The position numbers and the translations under genes are program-made. A model generated the notes under the pieces. It did not search any database, was not told where the DNA came from, and worked only from the letters and a program-made list of their open reading frames with translations. Shown one piece after another: positions 1-5,702 of a stretch of DNA of 12,585 nt. This DNA is from JAZDIU01 sp043804635 (GTDB lineage: Bacteria; Chloroflexota; Dehalococcoidia; Dehalococcoidales; UBA2162). How positions within the stretch are numbered: position 1 is the stretch's first letter; every line of letters begins with the position of its first letter. The stretch is from assembly GCA_043804635.1 (NCBI GenBank), contig JAZDIU010000092.1:1-12585 (forward strand). Direction: 5' to 3'.

Positions 1-27
1 GAGGCGATGAAAATACTGGCAGGGTAG
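1..27 (+). CDS. C-terminal end of an unidentified gene entering from the left
   Basis: Frame 1 reads EAMKILAG and then TAG, ending 34 nt before a strong plus-strand terminator, as expected for the last codons of an upstream gene. Only eight residues are visible, so no family can be named. Frame 3 also stays open to about position 129, but it would run through the terminator hairpin, so frame 1 is preferred. This is inference from position only. Confidence 0.35.
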   Translation, partial: EAMKILAG

Positions 28-61
28 ATAATAAACTAGAGCAAAGTTCCTCAGTAGACTG

Positions 62-92
62 GAGAGGGGGGCGGAAGCCCCCCTCTCTTTTT
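62..92 (+). terminator. Rho-independent terminator
   Basis: A perfect 11-bp GC-rich stem (62-72 with 77-87) closed by a GGAA tetraloop of the GNRA type is followed directly by five T. The U-tract lies only on the plus-strand side, so it ends the gene entering from the left. The hairpin could also hinder minus-strand transcription coming from the acetyltransferase gene, but no T-run follows it on that strand. Confidence 0.9.
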
Positions 93-125
93 AATTTCGT
101 TTGTGCAATAGTGAGTTTTCCCGAG

Positions 126-602
126 TTATAAGCGCTTCCACAAAGTCAGCTTATCATCGCCGGGGGAGTAGAAGTCAGGAATGCGGGAAATTAGTTCGTA
201 TCCCTGGGAATAATGGAAACGCCTTGTTTTTTCGTAGTGAGGCTGGGAGGATGTTTCGATAAAAGATAACCTGCCGTGAGCCTCTCTAATCTTGTTTTCA
301 GCAAAGGCGAGCATAGCTTTGCCTATCCCCTGTCCCTGAAAGTCCCCGGCTACAGCCATCCAGTATATATCCCAGGTGCCTTCAGTTAGCGGGGTAGGTC
401 CGTAGCAAATGTAGCCGACTGTTCGCGATTCAACCCGAGCGACGTAAATTCGATAGTCAAGACTGGATGGATTCTCCAGATAGTAATCAATTAGTTCCTC
501 GGCGATAGTCACCTCAGCCGGTTGAAACTCCGGGGCTGTTTTCAGGATTTGCATAATAGCCGGCTTATCCCGGCGAGTCATAAGTCGGATTTTTAATTGC
601 AT
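126..602 (-). CDS. GNAT family N-acetyltransferase
   Basis: A 158-residue, single-domain GNAT protein that should move an acetyl (or other acyl) group from acyl-CoA to an amine. The acetyl-CoA binding motif A is visible as DFQGQGIGKAML (about 87-98), preceded by the usual beta strand (WDIYWMAVA, 77-85). The C-terminal part has the family pattern around TRRFHYSQGYE and ends DFYSPGDDKL. The ATG lies inside the last codons of the upstream ATP-grasp gene (10-nt overlap), so the two are translationally coupled. It is the last gene of the kamA-ligase-ligase-GNAT operon. KamA plus an acetyltransferase recalls the AblA/AblB pathway to N-epsilon-acetyl-beta-lysine, but I recall AblB being considerably longer than 158 residues and I see no specific AblB signature. 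The substrate is therefore open: a beta-amino acid, the ligase product, or an unrelated amine. Confidence 0.85.
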   Translation of the reverse strand: MQLKIRLMTRRDKPAIMQILKTAPEFQPAEVTIAEELIDYYLENPSSLDYRIYVARVESRTVGYICYGPTPLTEGTWDIYWMAVAGDFQGQGIGKAMLAFAENKIREAHGRLSFIETSSQPHYEKTRRFHYSQGYELISRIPDFYSPGDDKLTLWKRL

Positions 603-1603
603 TGAACCCGGCCTTTCAACGCCAGTGATACTATCAATTCGATGAACTCATTATAGGTCATTCCGGCCGCTTTCGCCTGGCGGGCGGCGCCAGTGCCGGG
701 AGATATATCCGGGTTGGGGTTTACCTCCAGCACTTTAACCTCGCCTTCGCCATCCAGACGCATATCTACTCGGGCATACCCCTGGCAGCCGAGTGTTTTG
801 AAGGTGGTACGAGCAGTTTGTGCAAGTCGTTTCTTTAGTTCATCATCTATTTCTGCAGGGCAAACGGCCTGAGTACCCTGAAAGTAGGGACTATCCGGTT
901 CCCACTTTGCAGCGAAGGTAAGAATTTTGGGCTTACCAGGCGGCAGGGAATAAACTATCTCTGAGATGGGCAAGACGGTGAATTCCCCATTACTCAAAAC
1001 GGTGGCGTTGAATTCCCGCCCGCCGATGAATTCCTCTACCAGTGCTTTCCCGCCGAAAAGTCGGCAGACCTTTTTCACCTGCTTTTCCAGCGAAGTGAAA
1101 TTGTTAACCAGGCTGTCTTCAGACAAACCGTGGCTGGCGTCTTCGGCAGAAGGCTTAACTATGCAGGGATAGGTCAGTTTAAAGCTGGATAAAGTTTCCG
1201 GGGTAAGCAACTGGTATCTGGCTGTGCTGATTCCCGAAGCCAGTAGTAATTCTTTAGTCTTAGCCTTATCTAGGGCTAAAGCCAGGGTTTTACCCTCGCA
1301 GCCGGTAAAGGTAAATCCCAGCTCGGATAAGAAGTTAGCCACGGTTATTTCGGTTTCTGGGGCACCGTTAAACCCTTCGAAGAGATTAAAGACCACATCT
1401 GTTTCAAGGCTGCTGAGCCTGGTTTTGACTTGGTCCAGTGGCGGCAGAAGCGGGACTTTAGTTGCTGGGTAGCCGGACTCGATAAGAGCGTCGTAGACAG
1501 CAGCCACTGCGTCCAGGACGCTGAGGATTGCTTTCTCCTCGCCCATTACATCATAGCGAGATGGGACAGGTTCGTTGTAGATAACGGCTACTTTCGGACG
1601 CAT
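593..1603 (-). CDS. ATP-grasp ligase, D-Ala-D-Ala ligase superfamily (second of two)
   Basis: A 336-residue ATP-grasp protein that should activate a carboxylate as acyl-phosphate and join it to an amine. ATP-grasp landmarks are visible: IVKPSAEDASHG (148-159), EEFIGGREF (190-198), ARVDMRLD (277-284) and LEVNPNPDISPGTG (292-305), with D280, E293 and N295 as likely Mg-ATP ligands. The N-terminal part lacks the Gly-Gly-x-Ser signature of true D-Ala-D-Ala ligases. The C-terminal loop (NPDISPGTG) differs from the LPG-F-T type loop of Ddl, so the substrate is probably not D-alanine. The start ATG overlaps the end of the preceding ligase gene by 16 nt and has a GAGGT Shine-Dalgarno 7 nt upstream. 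It diverges strongly from its neighbour ligase, which argues for a different step rather than a recent duplicate. A role in forming an amide bond to a beta-amino acid is inferred from the kamA neighbour. Confidence 0.85.
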   Translation of the reverse strand: MRPKVAVIYNEPVPSRYDVMGEEKAILSVLDAVAAVYDALIESGYPATKVPLLPPLDQVKTRLSSLETDVVFNLFEGFNGAPETEITVANFLSELGFTFTGCEGKTLALALDKAKTKELLLASGISTARYQLLTPETLSSFKLTYPCIVKPSAEDASHGLSEDSLVNNFTSLEKQVKKVCRLFGGKALVEEFIGGREFNATVLSNGEFTVLPISEIVYSLPPGKPKILTFAAKWEPDSPYFQGTQAVCPAEIDDELKKRLAQTARTTFKTLGCQGYARVDMRLDGEGEVKVLEVNPNPDISPGTGAARQAKAAGMTYNEFIELIVSLALKGRVQCN

Positions 1604-2592
1604 TCGGGATACCTCGCCAGCGCCGCATTAAATATCGCTGAGAGCAAAGCTTCGTAGCTCCACCCCATTTTCCCGGCTAAAATAACCAGGTCGCCACTTT
1701 TAGGATTGAGCCCGGGTAAGGGGTTTATCTCTAAAAAGAAAGGTCTTCCGGTCCGGTCGATTCTGAAGTCCATCCGGGCAAAATCGCGGCATCCCAGGGC
1801 TTTAAAAGTCCTCAGGCTGAATTCCTTAATTTCTTCCACGATTCCGGCTTCGAGCCGGGCCGGACATTCGTAGTTTACGAGTTGCTCCCAATCACGTTTT
1901 ACTTCTAACGAGTAGATGAAATCCGGGCGCTTATCGCGAGGTAAGATACGCATCAGTCCGATTATCTCGGTCGGTGAGTTACCCACGACGCCAACCGTAA
2001 CCTCTTCACCGGCGATAAACTCTTCTATCATCACCGGCTGGCGATAGTGCTCAAGAAGGTCGGTTGCCGCCTGAGTAATTTGTTCCGGAGTTTCGAGCTT
2101 GGAACCAAGACGGATTCCTTTGCTCGAACCTTCGTAAGCCGGCTTGATGAAAGCCGGTGCAGGAAAATCGTTAGCTATTTCTGCTATGTCCTGACTTGAG
2201 TTAATCACCTGCCACATTGGAGTCCGGATGCCAGCCATCGAAACCAGGTTCTTGGTCAACGGCTTATCCAGACATATTGAAAGGCATTGCGGGTCTGAGC
2301 CGGAATAAGGGATGCCAAGCATCTCCAGGACTGCCGGGATCTGTGCCTCCCGGCTGCGATAATCCCCTCTGCCTTCGGCGATGTTAAAGACGAAGTCTAC
2401 CGGTTTTTCGAGGACATTAGTGAGGAACTTCCGGCCTCCGCCCAGCATCACCACCGAATTCCCTAAGGACTCCAGGACTTCGGAAATAGCTTCGACAGTG
2501 GTGCGGGAGTCGTATTCCTCGAGGGCATCTTCAGGATGACTCCCGCTCAGCAGTATATCTTCTTTAAGGTCGTAGGCTAAGCCGACTCTCAT
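1588..2592 (-). CDS. ATP-grasp ligase, D-Ala-D-Ala ligase superfamily (first of two)
   Basis: A 334-residue ATP-grasp ligase, closer to canonical Ddl than its downstream partner. Visible motifs are FIKPAYEGSSKGI (148-160, the glycine/serine-rich ATP loop), EEFIAGEEV (190-198), ARMDFRID (272-279) and LEINPLPGLNPKSGD (287-301), with D275, E288 and N290 as likely metal/ATP ligands. The N-terminal substrate-binding segment again lacks the GGxSxE signature of D-Ala-D-Ala ligase, so peptidoglycan D-Ala-D-Ala synthesis is unlikely. It starts 5 nt after the kamA stop; a GGGGAG sequence sits about 12 nt upstream, so coupling to kamA translation is likely. The gene ends inside the start of the second ligase. 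Automatic annotation would call it ddl; I would not, because context and N-terminus point to another amino acid or dipeptide. Confidence 0.85.
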   Translation of the reverse strand: MRVGLAYDLKEDILLSGSHPEDALEEYDSRTTVEAISEVLESLGNSVVMLGGGRKFLTNVLEKPVDFVFNIAEGRGDYRSREAQIPAVLEMLGIPYSGSDPQCLSICLDKPLTKNLVSMAGIRTPMWQVINSSQDIAEIANDFPAPAFIKPAYEGSSKGIRLGSKLETPEQITQAATDLLEHYRQPVMIEEFIAGEEVTVGVVGNSPTEIIGLMRILPRDKRPDFIYSLEVKRDWEQLVNYECPARLEAGIVEEIKEFSLRTFKALGCRDFARMDFRIDRTGRPFFLEINPLPGLNPKSGDLVILAGKMGWSYEALLSAIFNAALARYPECVRK

Positions 2593-2597
2593 CCGGC

Positions 2598-3425
2598 TTA
2601 TTTTCTCCCCTTAAGAAGCGGGACCAATTCAGGAAAGGCTACCTGATTACCATCATTGCCATTTCCATTACGGCGGTTATGTTTAACCGGGGTCGTTGAT
2701 GGTGACGGGTTTCGGTATCGGAAGAGGTCGCCCTTATAGTTTCTCAAGATAAACTCGTCTTCTGTCTGGGAAAGGACGTAGTTCGGCTGGACAGGAACTT
2801 TACCACCGCCGCCGGGCAAGTCGATAACATAATTGGGGACAGCGAGTCCGGAGGTATGCCCACGCATCTGTTCCATTATCTTTATGCCGGTGCCTATCGG
2901 CGTGTGGAAGTGCTCCGTTCCCTGGACCTCATCGCACTGGAACAGATAGTAAGGACGAACTTTAATCTTAAGCAGGCTGTGACAGAGCTTAATCTGCGTT
3001 TCCACGCTATCGTTTACGCCCTTCAGCAGAACTGTCTGGTTGTTGACCGGGACACCGCTTCTCAACAACCGGTCGCAGGCGAGAGCCGCTTCGGGGGTTA
3101 CCTCACGGGGATGGTTAAAGTGGGTATTAAGCCAGATTGGACCATACTTCGATAGCATGGTACAAAGCTCATCGTCGATACGCTGAGGTAATACCACAGG
3201 GTAACGAGTCCCGATGCGGATAATCTCGACGTGCTCTATTTGCCTTAACTTAGCAAGAACCTCTTCGAGTTGGTGTGTGGAAAGACTCAAAACGTCACCG
3301 CCGGAGATAATTACATCACGGACAGTCTTAGTCCGGCGAATGTAATCCAGCATGCCTCTATCTCTTCTTTTGTGTGAATCCAGCCCCCATGCCGCCATTC
3401 TCTTTTTCGTGTGCAGTGACGGCAC
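2598..3425 (-). CDS. KamA family protein, C-terminal part after the frameshift
   Basis: The genuine part begins at MLDYIRRT (ATG at 3351-3353) and carries DVIISGGD, RIGTRYPVVLPQRI, PIWLNTHFNHP, RPYYLFQCDE, RGHTSG and PGGGGK with the PLP lysine. The first 24 residues of the longer open frame (from 3425) are an out-of-frame reading of the upstream half. The C-terminus has an Asn/Gly-rich tail (NRRNGNGNDGN) outside the usual family core. Restart at the internal ATG is conceivable (purine-rich AGAGG just upstream), but a split radical SAM/PLP enzyme would be unusual. Confidence 0.7.
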   Translation of the reverse strand: MPSLHTKKRMAAWGLDSHKRRDRGMLDYIRRTKTVRDVIISGGDVLSLSTHQLEEVLAKLRQIEHVEIIRIGTRYPVVLPQRIDDELCTMLSKYGPIWLNTHFNHPREVTPEAALACDRLLRSGVPVNNQTVLLKGVNDSVETQIKLCHSLLKIKVRPYYLFQCDEVQGTEHFHTPIGTGIKIMEQMRGHTSGLAVPNYVIDLPGGGGKVPVQPNYVLSQTEDEFILRNYKGDLFRYRNPSPSTTPVKHNRRNGNGNDGNQVAFPELVPLLKGRK

Positions 3426-3901
3426 AGCATCGGGCAGATATCGGTCAGCACCATAAGGACACGGTCGGGATACCGGTGAACAAGTCCGGGAACAACAGAG
3501 TCCCGTTTTTCTTCAAGGGGGTCCTCGAAACCGATGTTACCCTGGGCTATCTCCTGGAAGGAAGGGATTGCCTGTTTCCTGATAGGGTCATCGGGATCGT
3601 CTCTATCAATAAGTGAGAAGTAATAAGGGGTGATAGAAAGAGGGTATTTTATGGTGACCAGTTTAAGCTGAGCCTGTTCCTGAGGCGATAGATGGATGAA
3701 TTTGGTCAGTTCTTCAACCGAAGTGATACGGTTGCGGAAATGCCACCGCCAATCGTTCCAGTCTTCTCGTGTACAGTTAACAAAAAAGCCGCTCTCCCTA
3801 GTGGCGGCCAAGCTACTCGGAGGCTCCTCAGCCTCGTTATCCGAAGGGAGTCTACTACCCGGAGGTTCTTCCTCCTGACTTTTAATTGCAGAAATCGTCA
3901 A
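3311..3901 (-). CDS. KamA family protein, N-terminal part before the frameshift
   Basis: This frame holds the first 183 genuine residues of the KamA-like enzyme and then 13 out-of-frame residues up to a chance stop. It contains a low-complexity acidic/proline N-terminus (about 8-35), the NCTREDWNDWRWHFRNRI segment typical of the family start, SLIDRDDPDDPIRKQAIP and the cluster-binding CPMLCRHC. TTG is chosen as start because an AAGGAGG precedes it and upstream ATGs run into stops at once. Alone it would have the 4Fe-4S site but no PLP lysine, so it should be inactive unless the frame is restored. Confidence 0.7.
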   Translation of the reverse strand: MTISAIKSQEEEPPGSRLPSDNEAEEPPSSLAATRESGFFVNCTREDWNDWRWHFRNRITSVEELTKFIHLSPQEQAQLKLVTIKYPLSITPYYFSLIDRDDPDDPIRKQAIPSFQEIAQGNIGFEDPLEEKRDSVVPGLVHRYPDRVLMVLTDICPMLCRHCTRKREWRHGGWIHTKEEIEACWITFAGLRLSVM

Positions 3902-3936
3902 TTTATTAATTTCCTCCTTTTGATTTCTTAGTATTT

Positions 3937-3964
3937 ATCATAACATAACCAGAACCTGTGTCAA
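3937..3964 (-). promoter_or_regulatory. Promoter of the kamA-ligase-ligase-GNAT operon
   Basis: On the minus strand TTGACA (3959-3964) and TATGAT (3937-3942) are separated by 16 nt, with a TGT extension directly before the -10 box. Transcription should start near 3930, leaving a leader of about 30 nt that carries AAGGAGG before the TTG start. No repressor-like operator is evident. Confidence 0.75.
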
Positions 3965-4012
3965 GGTTTTTTTGGGGTTATTTCAAGAAATATTTTTAAG
4001 TCTGGATTCGGG

Positions 4013-4327
4013 CTACTTACCTTTAATTTTTCTGTTCAGAAAGGTGATTCTGTCCATAACCCGGCCAGCGGCTTCGGATTTGGAGATGCTCCTCAGCAAA
4101 AAGCCGGCGAGCACCTCGTCACCGATTACGTCTTTGACCCAGTTGCTGAAATCGGCTTTATAAGCGTTGGCGTGATAGATGTAAGTCTCTTCGCTCATTT
4201 CGTTAAGTGCTGATTCCAGCTCCGCCAGATTTTTAAGTATCTTTCCGTTGGAACACCAGAACCTCTTTTCTTCAGGGACATCAGCCAGCCATTGCCGGGC
4301 AATATCTTTGTTTATTTTTACCGCCAT
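4013..4327 (-). CDS. Small DUF5752-like protein
   Basis: A 104-residue acidic-to-neutral protein without signal peptide or membrane segment. The pattern FWCSNGKILKNLAELESAL, then EETYIYHAN and FSNWVKDVIGDEVLAG resembles the family I know as DUF5752 (function unknown); the name is from memory and unverified. The frame can open at GTG 4336 or ATG 4333, but the best Shine-Dalgarno (AGGGGGTGAT) overlaps those codons and lies 8 nt before the ATG at 4325-4327 (MAVKINKD), so that start is chosen. It stands alone with its own extended -10 promoter, just upstream of the kamA operon promoter on the same strand. No clear terminator separates them, so some read-through into kamA is possible. Confidence 0.75.
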   Translation of the reverse strand: MAVKINKDIARQWLADVPEEKRFWCSNGKILKNLAELESALNEMSEETYIYHANAYKADFSNWVKDVIGDEVLAGFLLRSISKSEAAGRVMDRITFLNRKIKGK

Positions 4328-4348
4328 TTTCATCACCCCCTACTTTTA

Positions 4349-4354
4349 ATTTTA
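4349..4354 (-). promoter_or_regulatory. Probable extended -10 promoter of the DUF5752-like gene
   Basis: The minus strand reads TATGGTAAAAT: a TGG extension followed by TAAAAT (five of six consensus bases). No good -35 box is present at 16-18 nt. A start near 4342 would give a 15-nt leader that contains the AGGGGGTGAT ribosome binding site of the chosen ATG. Confidence 0.45.
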
Positions 4355-4416
4355 CCATATTATTTTTGGAGGTAGAGAGTGAAATACAACACGAAAATTG
4401 GATTTTTGATTTAGAA

Positions 4417-4458
4417 GATAAAAAAGTGGGAAGAGCTATCGTTAGCTCTTCCCACTTT
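4417..4458 (-). terminator. Rho-independent terminator of the 103-residue protein gene
   Basis: A perfect 16-bp stem (4423-4438 with 4443-4458) with a 4-nt loop. On the minus strand the stem is followed by TTTTTTATCT, giving a classical U-tract, about 20 nt after the stop of the gene it serves. There is no T-run on the plus side. Confidence 0.92.
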
Positions 4459-4478
4459 GCCTACCGTACTAAGTATCA

Positions 4479-4790
4479 TTACTTAGCTACGCAGTGGCGC
4501 TCTCCTACCCAGCCGGCTATTTCTTTGGGTTTGTCTGTATCGAATACCTTCATCTTATTGCCGGTCGGCTGTGTTCCATCTACATCGGCGCAATAGATGT
4601 TATATTTCTTCTGTTTTTTACCGGGGTAGCTGGGATTGAGCTCAATTACGGCCGCACCTCTGCCGAGGGGACCTCCTGTGGATGGGCTGCCCGAAATATA
4701 GAAAAATACCGTGCTGCCCGGCTCGGTTAATGCTTCTACCTTTTGCTGGATTTGCTCCTTACTATAAATAATAACGGCTGTATCAACCAT
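4479..4790 (-). CDS. Unrecognised 103-residue protein
   Basis: The start is well supported: AAGGAGG lies 8 nt before the ATG, and a strong terminator follows the stop, so this is a genuine monocistronic gene. I do not recognise the family. The protein has no signal peptide or membrane helix. It shows a hydrophobic strand (TAVIIYS), a Gly/Ser/Pro-rich loop (ISGSPSTGGPLGRG, about 33-46), a second strand (AAVIEL), a Lys-rich stretch (GKKQKKYNIYC) and a C-terminal segment WVGERH. The two Cys residues (about 67 and 100) are far apart and suggest no metal site. An 11-bp inverted repeat lies just upstream of the Shine-Dalgarno and may be involved in control. Confidence 0.75.
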   Translation of the reverse strand: MVDTAVIIYSKEQIQQKVEALTEPGSTVFFYISGSPSTGGPLGRGAAVIELNPSYPGKKQKKYNIYCADVDGTQPTGNKMKVFDTDKPKEIAGWVGERHCVAK

Positions 4791-4807
4791 TATTGATTCC
4801 TCCTTAA

Positions 4808-4859
4808 TCTCTTTAGTTTAGGATAAGATGAATAGAAAGCGTTCTAACAACTAAAGAGA
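4808..4859. repeat. 11-bp inverted repeat upstream of the 103-residue protein gene
   Basis: TCTCTTTAGTT (4808-4818) and its exact complement AACTAAAGAGA (4849-4859) flank 30 nt. In minus-strand RNA the second arm ends directly before TTAAGGAGG, the ribosome binding site of the downstream gene. The first arm lies in the last codons of the exported-protein gene. It could be an operator or a leader hairpin; no U-tract follows, so it is not a terminator. Confidence 0.45.
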
Positions 4860-5206
4860 GAAGGAGGCGGGCGGGGAAAAAGCTTGAAAGAAAGAACTGA
4901 TAAATTGGTCGCCCTGTCAACATTTTCCTGATCTACCACCCGGATAAGGTCGGAGCAACTAAAAAGCTGGAAACTGTGGTCGAGATGAAATGATACTTTA
5001 TGGAAAAATAACTTTTCACTGTTGGTGTCAACTACCGCATCGAGATCCTGCTGTAACAGCCAGTGATTACCATCAATTTGATCTTCGGCTTCTCCGTTGG
5101 ATAAATGGAAAGCATCGGAAGCAATCGGGGTTGCAATGAAGCATGAAAGACTAAGCGAAAGGAAAAGACAAAACCTGACGAGGCGTGAGAAGATATGTGC
5201 AATCAT
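4844..5206 (-). CDS. Small exported protein of unknown function
   Basis: A 120-residue protein starting MIAHIFSRLVRFCLFLSLSLS, i.e. positive charges followed by a hydrophobic core, with a plausible signal peptidase site after ATPIAS (about residue 30). The mature part contains several His and aromatic residues (FHKVSFHLDHSF) and ends in a PRPPPS tail. The frame extends to a GTG at 5236, but that has no ribosome binding site; the ATG at 5204-5206 has a weak CAGG 5 nt upstream and puts the signal peptide at the N-terminus, so it is chosen. I do not recognise the family; the combination of signal peptide, His residues and a proline-rich end is reminiscent of small proteins found near metal transporters, which is a loose impression. 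Codon use looks like that of a real gene. Confidence 0.55.
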   Translation of the reverse strand: MIAHIFSRLVRFCLFLSLSLSCFIATPIASDAFHLSNGEAEDQIDGNHWLLQQDLDAVVDTNSEKLFFHKVSFHLDHSFQLFSCSDLIRVVDQENVDRATNLSVLSFKLFPRPPPSLFSC

Positions 5207-5226
5207 AGATGCCTGCCTGGATAAAC

Positions 5227-5264
5227 TGAAGGTCACGACGATATCGTAATCACTATGACCTTCA
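5227..5264. repeat. 9-bp inverted repeat with an inner palindrome
   Basis: TGAAGGTCA (5227-5235) and TGACCTTCA (5256-5264) flank 20 nt that contain the perfect 10-bp palindrome ACGATATCGT (5238-5247). It sits just upstream of the exported-protein start on the minus strand. The arms are about 29 bp apart centre to centre, near three helical turns, so a dimeric regulator site is possible. A terminator is unlikely because only GTTTATCC follows. Confidence 0.45.
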
Positions 5265-5318
5265 ACTCTTTTACATAAAACCCCTCTCCACCACCCGAAG
5301 ATGCTATGCGCTAACGGC

Positions 5319-5441
5319 TTATCTGCCCAGCGCGGTTTCTTCCTTCTTTCTTATGGCGCGGCCGCCGTGACCGTGCTTAACGCCCTTGAAGGCTTCCTTG
5401 TATCTCTTTCGCTGTTCTGCTTTTTCCTGTTTTCTTCCCAT
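5319..5441 (-). CDS. Putative 40-residue basic protein downstream of rpmE
   Basis: An ATG-to-TAA frame of 40 codons begins 16 nt after the rpmE stop on the same strand. The product carries 14 Lys/Arg, two His and five Glu: a charged helix-like first half (RKQEKAEQRKRYKEAFKG) and a Gly/His/Arg centre (KHGHGGRAIRKK). Such composition fits an RNA-binding or ribosome-associated peptide, but I recognise no family. The ribosome binding site is weak (AGGA about 12 nt upstream), so translation would depend on coupling to rpmE. It may equally be a chance ORF in the rpmE transcript. Confidence 0.45.
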   Translation of the reverse strand: MGRKQEKAEQRKRYKEAFKGVKHGHGGRAIRKKEETALGR

Positions 5442-5457
5442 ATCTATCTATGTCCTA

Positions 5458-5697
5458 TTAAGCGCTTAGTTTAGCGGTTTTTTCTTTCGCTGGTTCTTTT
5501 TTCTGGTAGCGGCGTTTGAACCGCTCCACACGTCCGGCGGTATCTATCACCCGGCGCTCACCGGTAAAGAACGGATGACATTTGCTGCAAAGTTCGACCT
5601 TCATCAATTTCTTGGTCGAGCCGGTATTGAATGTATTGCCGCAGGCACAAACCACCTGAGCATCGCTAAAGTATTTAGGATGAATTTTTTCCTTCAT
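5458..5697 (-). CDS. rpmE: 50S ribosomal protein L31 (zinc-binding type)
   Basis: A 79-residue L31, a protein of the large subunit near the central protuberance and the 30S interface. MKEKIHPKY at the N-terminus and ELCSKCHPFFTGERRVIDTAGRVERF are diagnostic. C17, C19, C37 and C40 form the four-cysteine zinc site of the C+ type, which in many bacteria is replaced by a Cys-free paralogue when zinc is scarce. The tail (about 60-79, Lys/Glu/Ala-rich) is longer than in compact L31 proteins. The ATG lies 5 nt after the rpmA stop and has no clear Shine-Dalgarno, so translation is probably coupled to rpmA. Confidence 0.96.
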   Translation of the reverse strand: MKEKIHPKYFSDAQVVCACGNTFNTGSTKKLMKVELCSKCHPFFTGERRVIDTAGRVERFKRRYQKKEPAKEKTAKLSA

Positions 5698-5702
5698 AAT
5701 CG

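Larger units (their letters stand above)
2598..3901 (-). pseudogene. Lysine 2,3-aminomutase-like radical SAM enzyme (KamA family), frameshifted
   Basis: Two overlapping frames together make one KamA protein of about 434 residues, the normal family length. KamA enzymes use SAM, a 4Fe-4S cluster and PLP to move an amino group from C2 to C3, giving beta-amino acids. The radical SAM motif is CPMLCRHC (156-163). The PLP lysine lies in PGGGGK. The residues that in Clostridium subterminale KAM are, as I recall, R134, D293 and D330 align with DPIRKQ, QCDE and IDLPGGGGK; glutamate mutases carry Lys and Asn at the two Asp sites, so lysine is the likelier substrate. The frame breaks at minus-strand GAGGCATGCTGG (about 3350-3358), where one base is missing: an added A would give E-A-M-L-D-Y-I-R-R as in the family. 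It may be a true mutation or a sequence error; the rest of the gene shows no decay. The start is TTG with AAGGAGG about 11 nt upstream. Confidence 0.85.

Noticed and set aside
126..602. AblB (beta-lysine N-acetyltransferase) assignment for the GNAT gene
   Set aside because: The context with KamA is tempting, but the protein appears too short and shows only generic GNAT motifs.
593..2592. Calling the ATP-grasp genes ddl
   Set aside because: Both lack the N-terminal Ddl signature and sit in a beta-amino-acid context; the name would suggest a cell-wall function the sequence does not support.
3311..3425. Programmed ribosomal frameshift between the two kamA frames
   Set aside because: A -1 shift is required, but the overlap has no X-XXY-YYZ slippery heptamer in the right frame and no evident stimulatory hairpin; a one-base loss explains the data more simply.
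4366..4414. Small plus-strand gene behind a GGAGG sequence
   Set aside because: The GTG 6 nt after GGAGG opens only 11 codons; the other frame runs through the terminator of the opposite gene and resembles nothing.
4844..5206. Lipoprotein signal in the small exported protein
   Set aside because: The SLSC sequence lacks a suitable residue at -3 for a lipobox; an ordinary signal peptidase site after ATPIAS fits better.
5227..5264. Rho-independent terminator after the small ORF behind rpmE
   Set aside because: The stem is only 9 bp with a 20-nt loop and is followed by GTTTATCC rather than a T-run.
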